Shown here: in pieces, positions 6,589 through 6,734 of the stretch
Layout: each line of letters starts with the position of its first letter
Position numbering within the stretch: position 1 is the first letter of the stretch
From: JBCDBY01 sp039182715
GTDB taxonomy: Bacteria; Planctomycetota; PLA2
Length of the DNA: 6,734 nt
Assembly: GCA_039182715.1 (NCBI GenBank)
Contig: JBCDBY010000252.1
Coordinates: 1 to 6,734, forward strand
Direction: 5' to 3'
Program-made: the position numbers and the translations under genes
Notes under the pieces: model-generated
The model's input: the letters and a program-made list of their open reading frames with translations, nothing else
Database searches by the model: none
Told to the model about the DNA's origin: nothing

Positions 6589-6734
6589 GAGGCGCGGGGA
6601 GATGGCGCGCGGAGACGCGGAGGCACCGCGGAGACGCGGGGTGCCTTCGGCTGACCCTTTCCTCACTCTCTGCCCAGGACGGTCGAACGCCGGTCGCGAA
6701 CGTGATTCGAGGGAGCCGCGGGTCGTTCTCCGCG
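6589..6734 (+). repeat. GC-rich interspersed repeat, copy B (cut by window edge)
   Basis: This copy begins about 40 bases after the stop of the second FHA gene, in the same orientation as copy A. It shares the 24-base core (6601-6624), the gap-free hairpin block that follows, and the start of the right arm (6722-6734, identical to 2363-2375). The middle section is only loosely similar (for example cactctct against catctct, and gtgat against atgat). The rest of the right arm lies beyond the window. Weak similarity also extends left towards the stop codon (gggcg and cggaggg segments). No gene is seen in 6549-6734. Confidence 0.7.
6618..6649 (+). other. Stem-loop in repeat copy B (possible 3'-end structure)
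   Basis: CGGAGGCACC (6618-6627) pairs with GGTGCCTTCG (6640-6649) over ten base pairs, one of them G-U. Inside, GCG (6628-6630) can pair with CGC (6635-6637) around a GAGA tetraloop of the stable GNRA class, leaving a two-base GG bulge. It lies about 70 bases after the stop of the FHA operon. No T-run follows, so intrinsic termination is unproven. Confidence 0.6.

Noticed and set aside
5214..6626. A 470-codon open frame on the - strand opposite the second FHA gene
   Set aside because: Same cause as above: low-information antisense composition, no domain, and the sense frame encodes a recognisable FHA protein. It also begins inside repeat copy B.

Overview
The window is GC-rich bacterial DNA with strong G/C preference at third codon positions and no tRNA, rRNA, IS element, phage gene or CRISPR array that I can see. 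All genes lie on the + strand. Two linked genes that join FHA domains to membrane segments and long helical or CAP-domain extracytoplasmic parts, sparing use of Shine-Dalgarno sequences, TTG and GTG starts, and GC-rich 8-bp-periodic interspersed repeats suggest a Planctomycetota-like bacterium. This is inference: nothing in the window is a taxonomic marker.

Layout: (1) bases 1-74 are the last 23 codons of an unidentified gene. (2) Bases 71-2209 encode a complete PcrA/UvrD-type DNA helicase whose TTG start overlaps the upstream stop. (3) Bases 2210-2535 are an information-dense intergenic region. It holds an interspersed repeat (copy A) with a hairpin and inverted arms, a short reading frame behind a perfect Shine-Dalgarno sequence, a run of long C-tracts, and an AT-rich promoter-like patch. 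(4) Bases 2536-5217 encode an 893-residue protein with a cytoplasmic FHA domain, one transmembrane helix, a long helical/coiled-coil region and a C-terminal CAP (SCP/YkwD-like) domain. (5) Bases 5217-6548 encode a second protein with FHA domain, flexible linker, one transmembrane helix and TPR-like helices. Its GTG start shares a base with the previous stop codon. (6) From about 6549 to the window end lies copy B of the same repeat, cut off by the window edge.

The two FHA genes almost certainly form one operon. Both FHA domains keep the residues needed to bind phosphothreonine, and both proteins are predicted to sit in the membrane with the FHA domain inside and the rest outside. A plausible reading is a membrane complex in which cytoplasmic Ser/Thr phosphorylation is read by paired FHA domains and coupled to an extracytoplasmic CAP domain. 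No kinase is in the window, so the signal source is unknown.

The most notable non-coding signal is the repeat pair. Both copies sit just after a stop codon, are similarly spaced inside, and carry a stem-loop in which one base pair changes from C-G to A-T with pairing kept, as expected for a structure maintained by selection.
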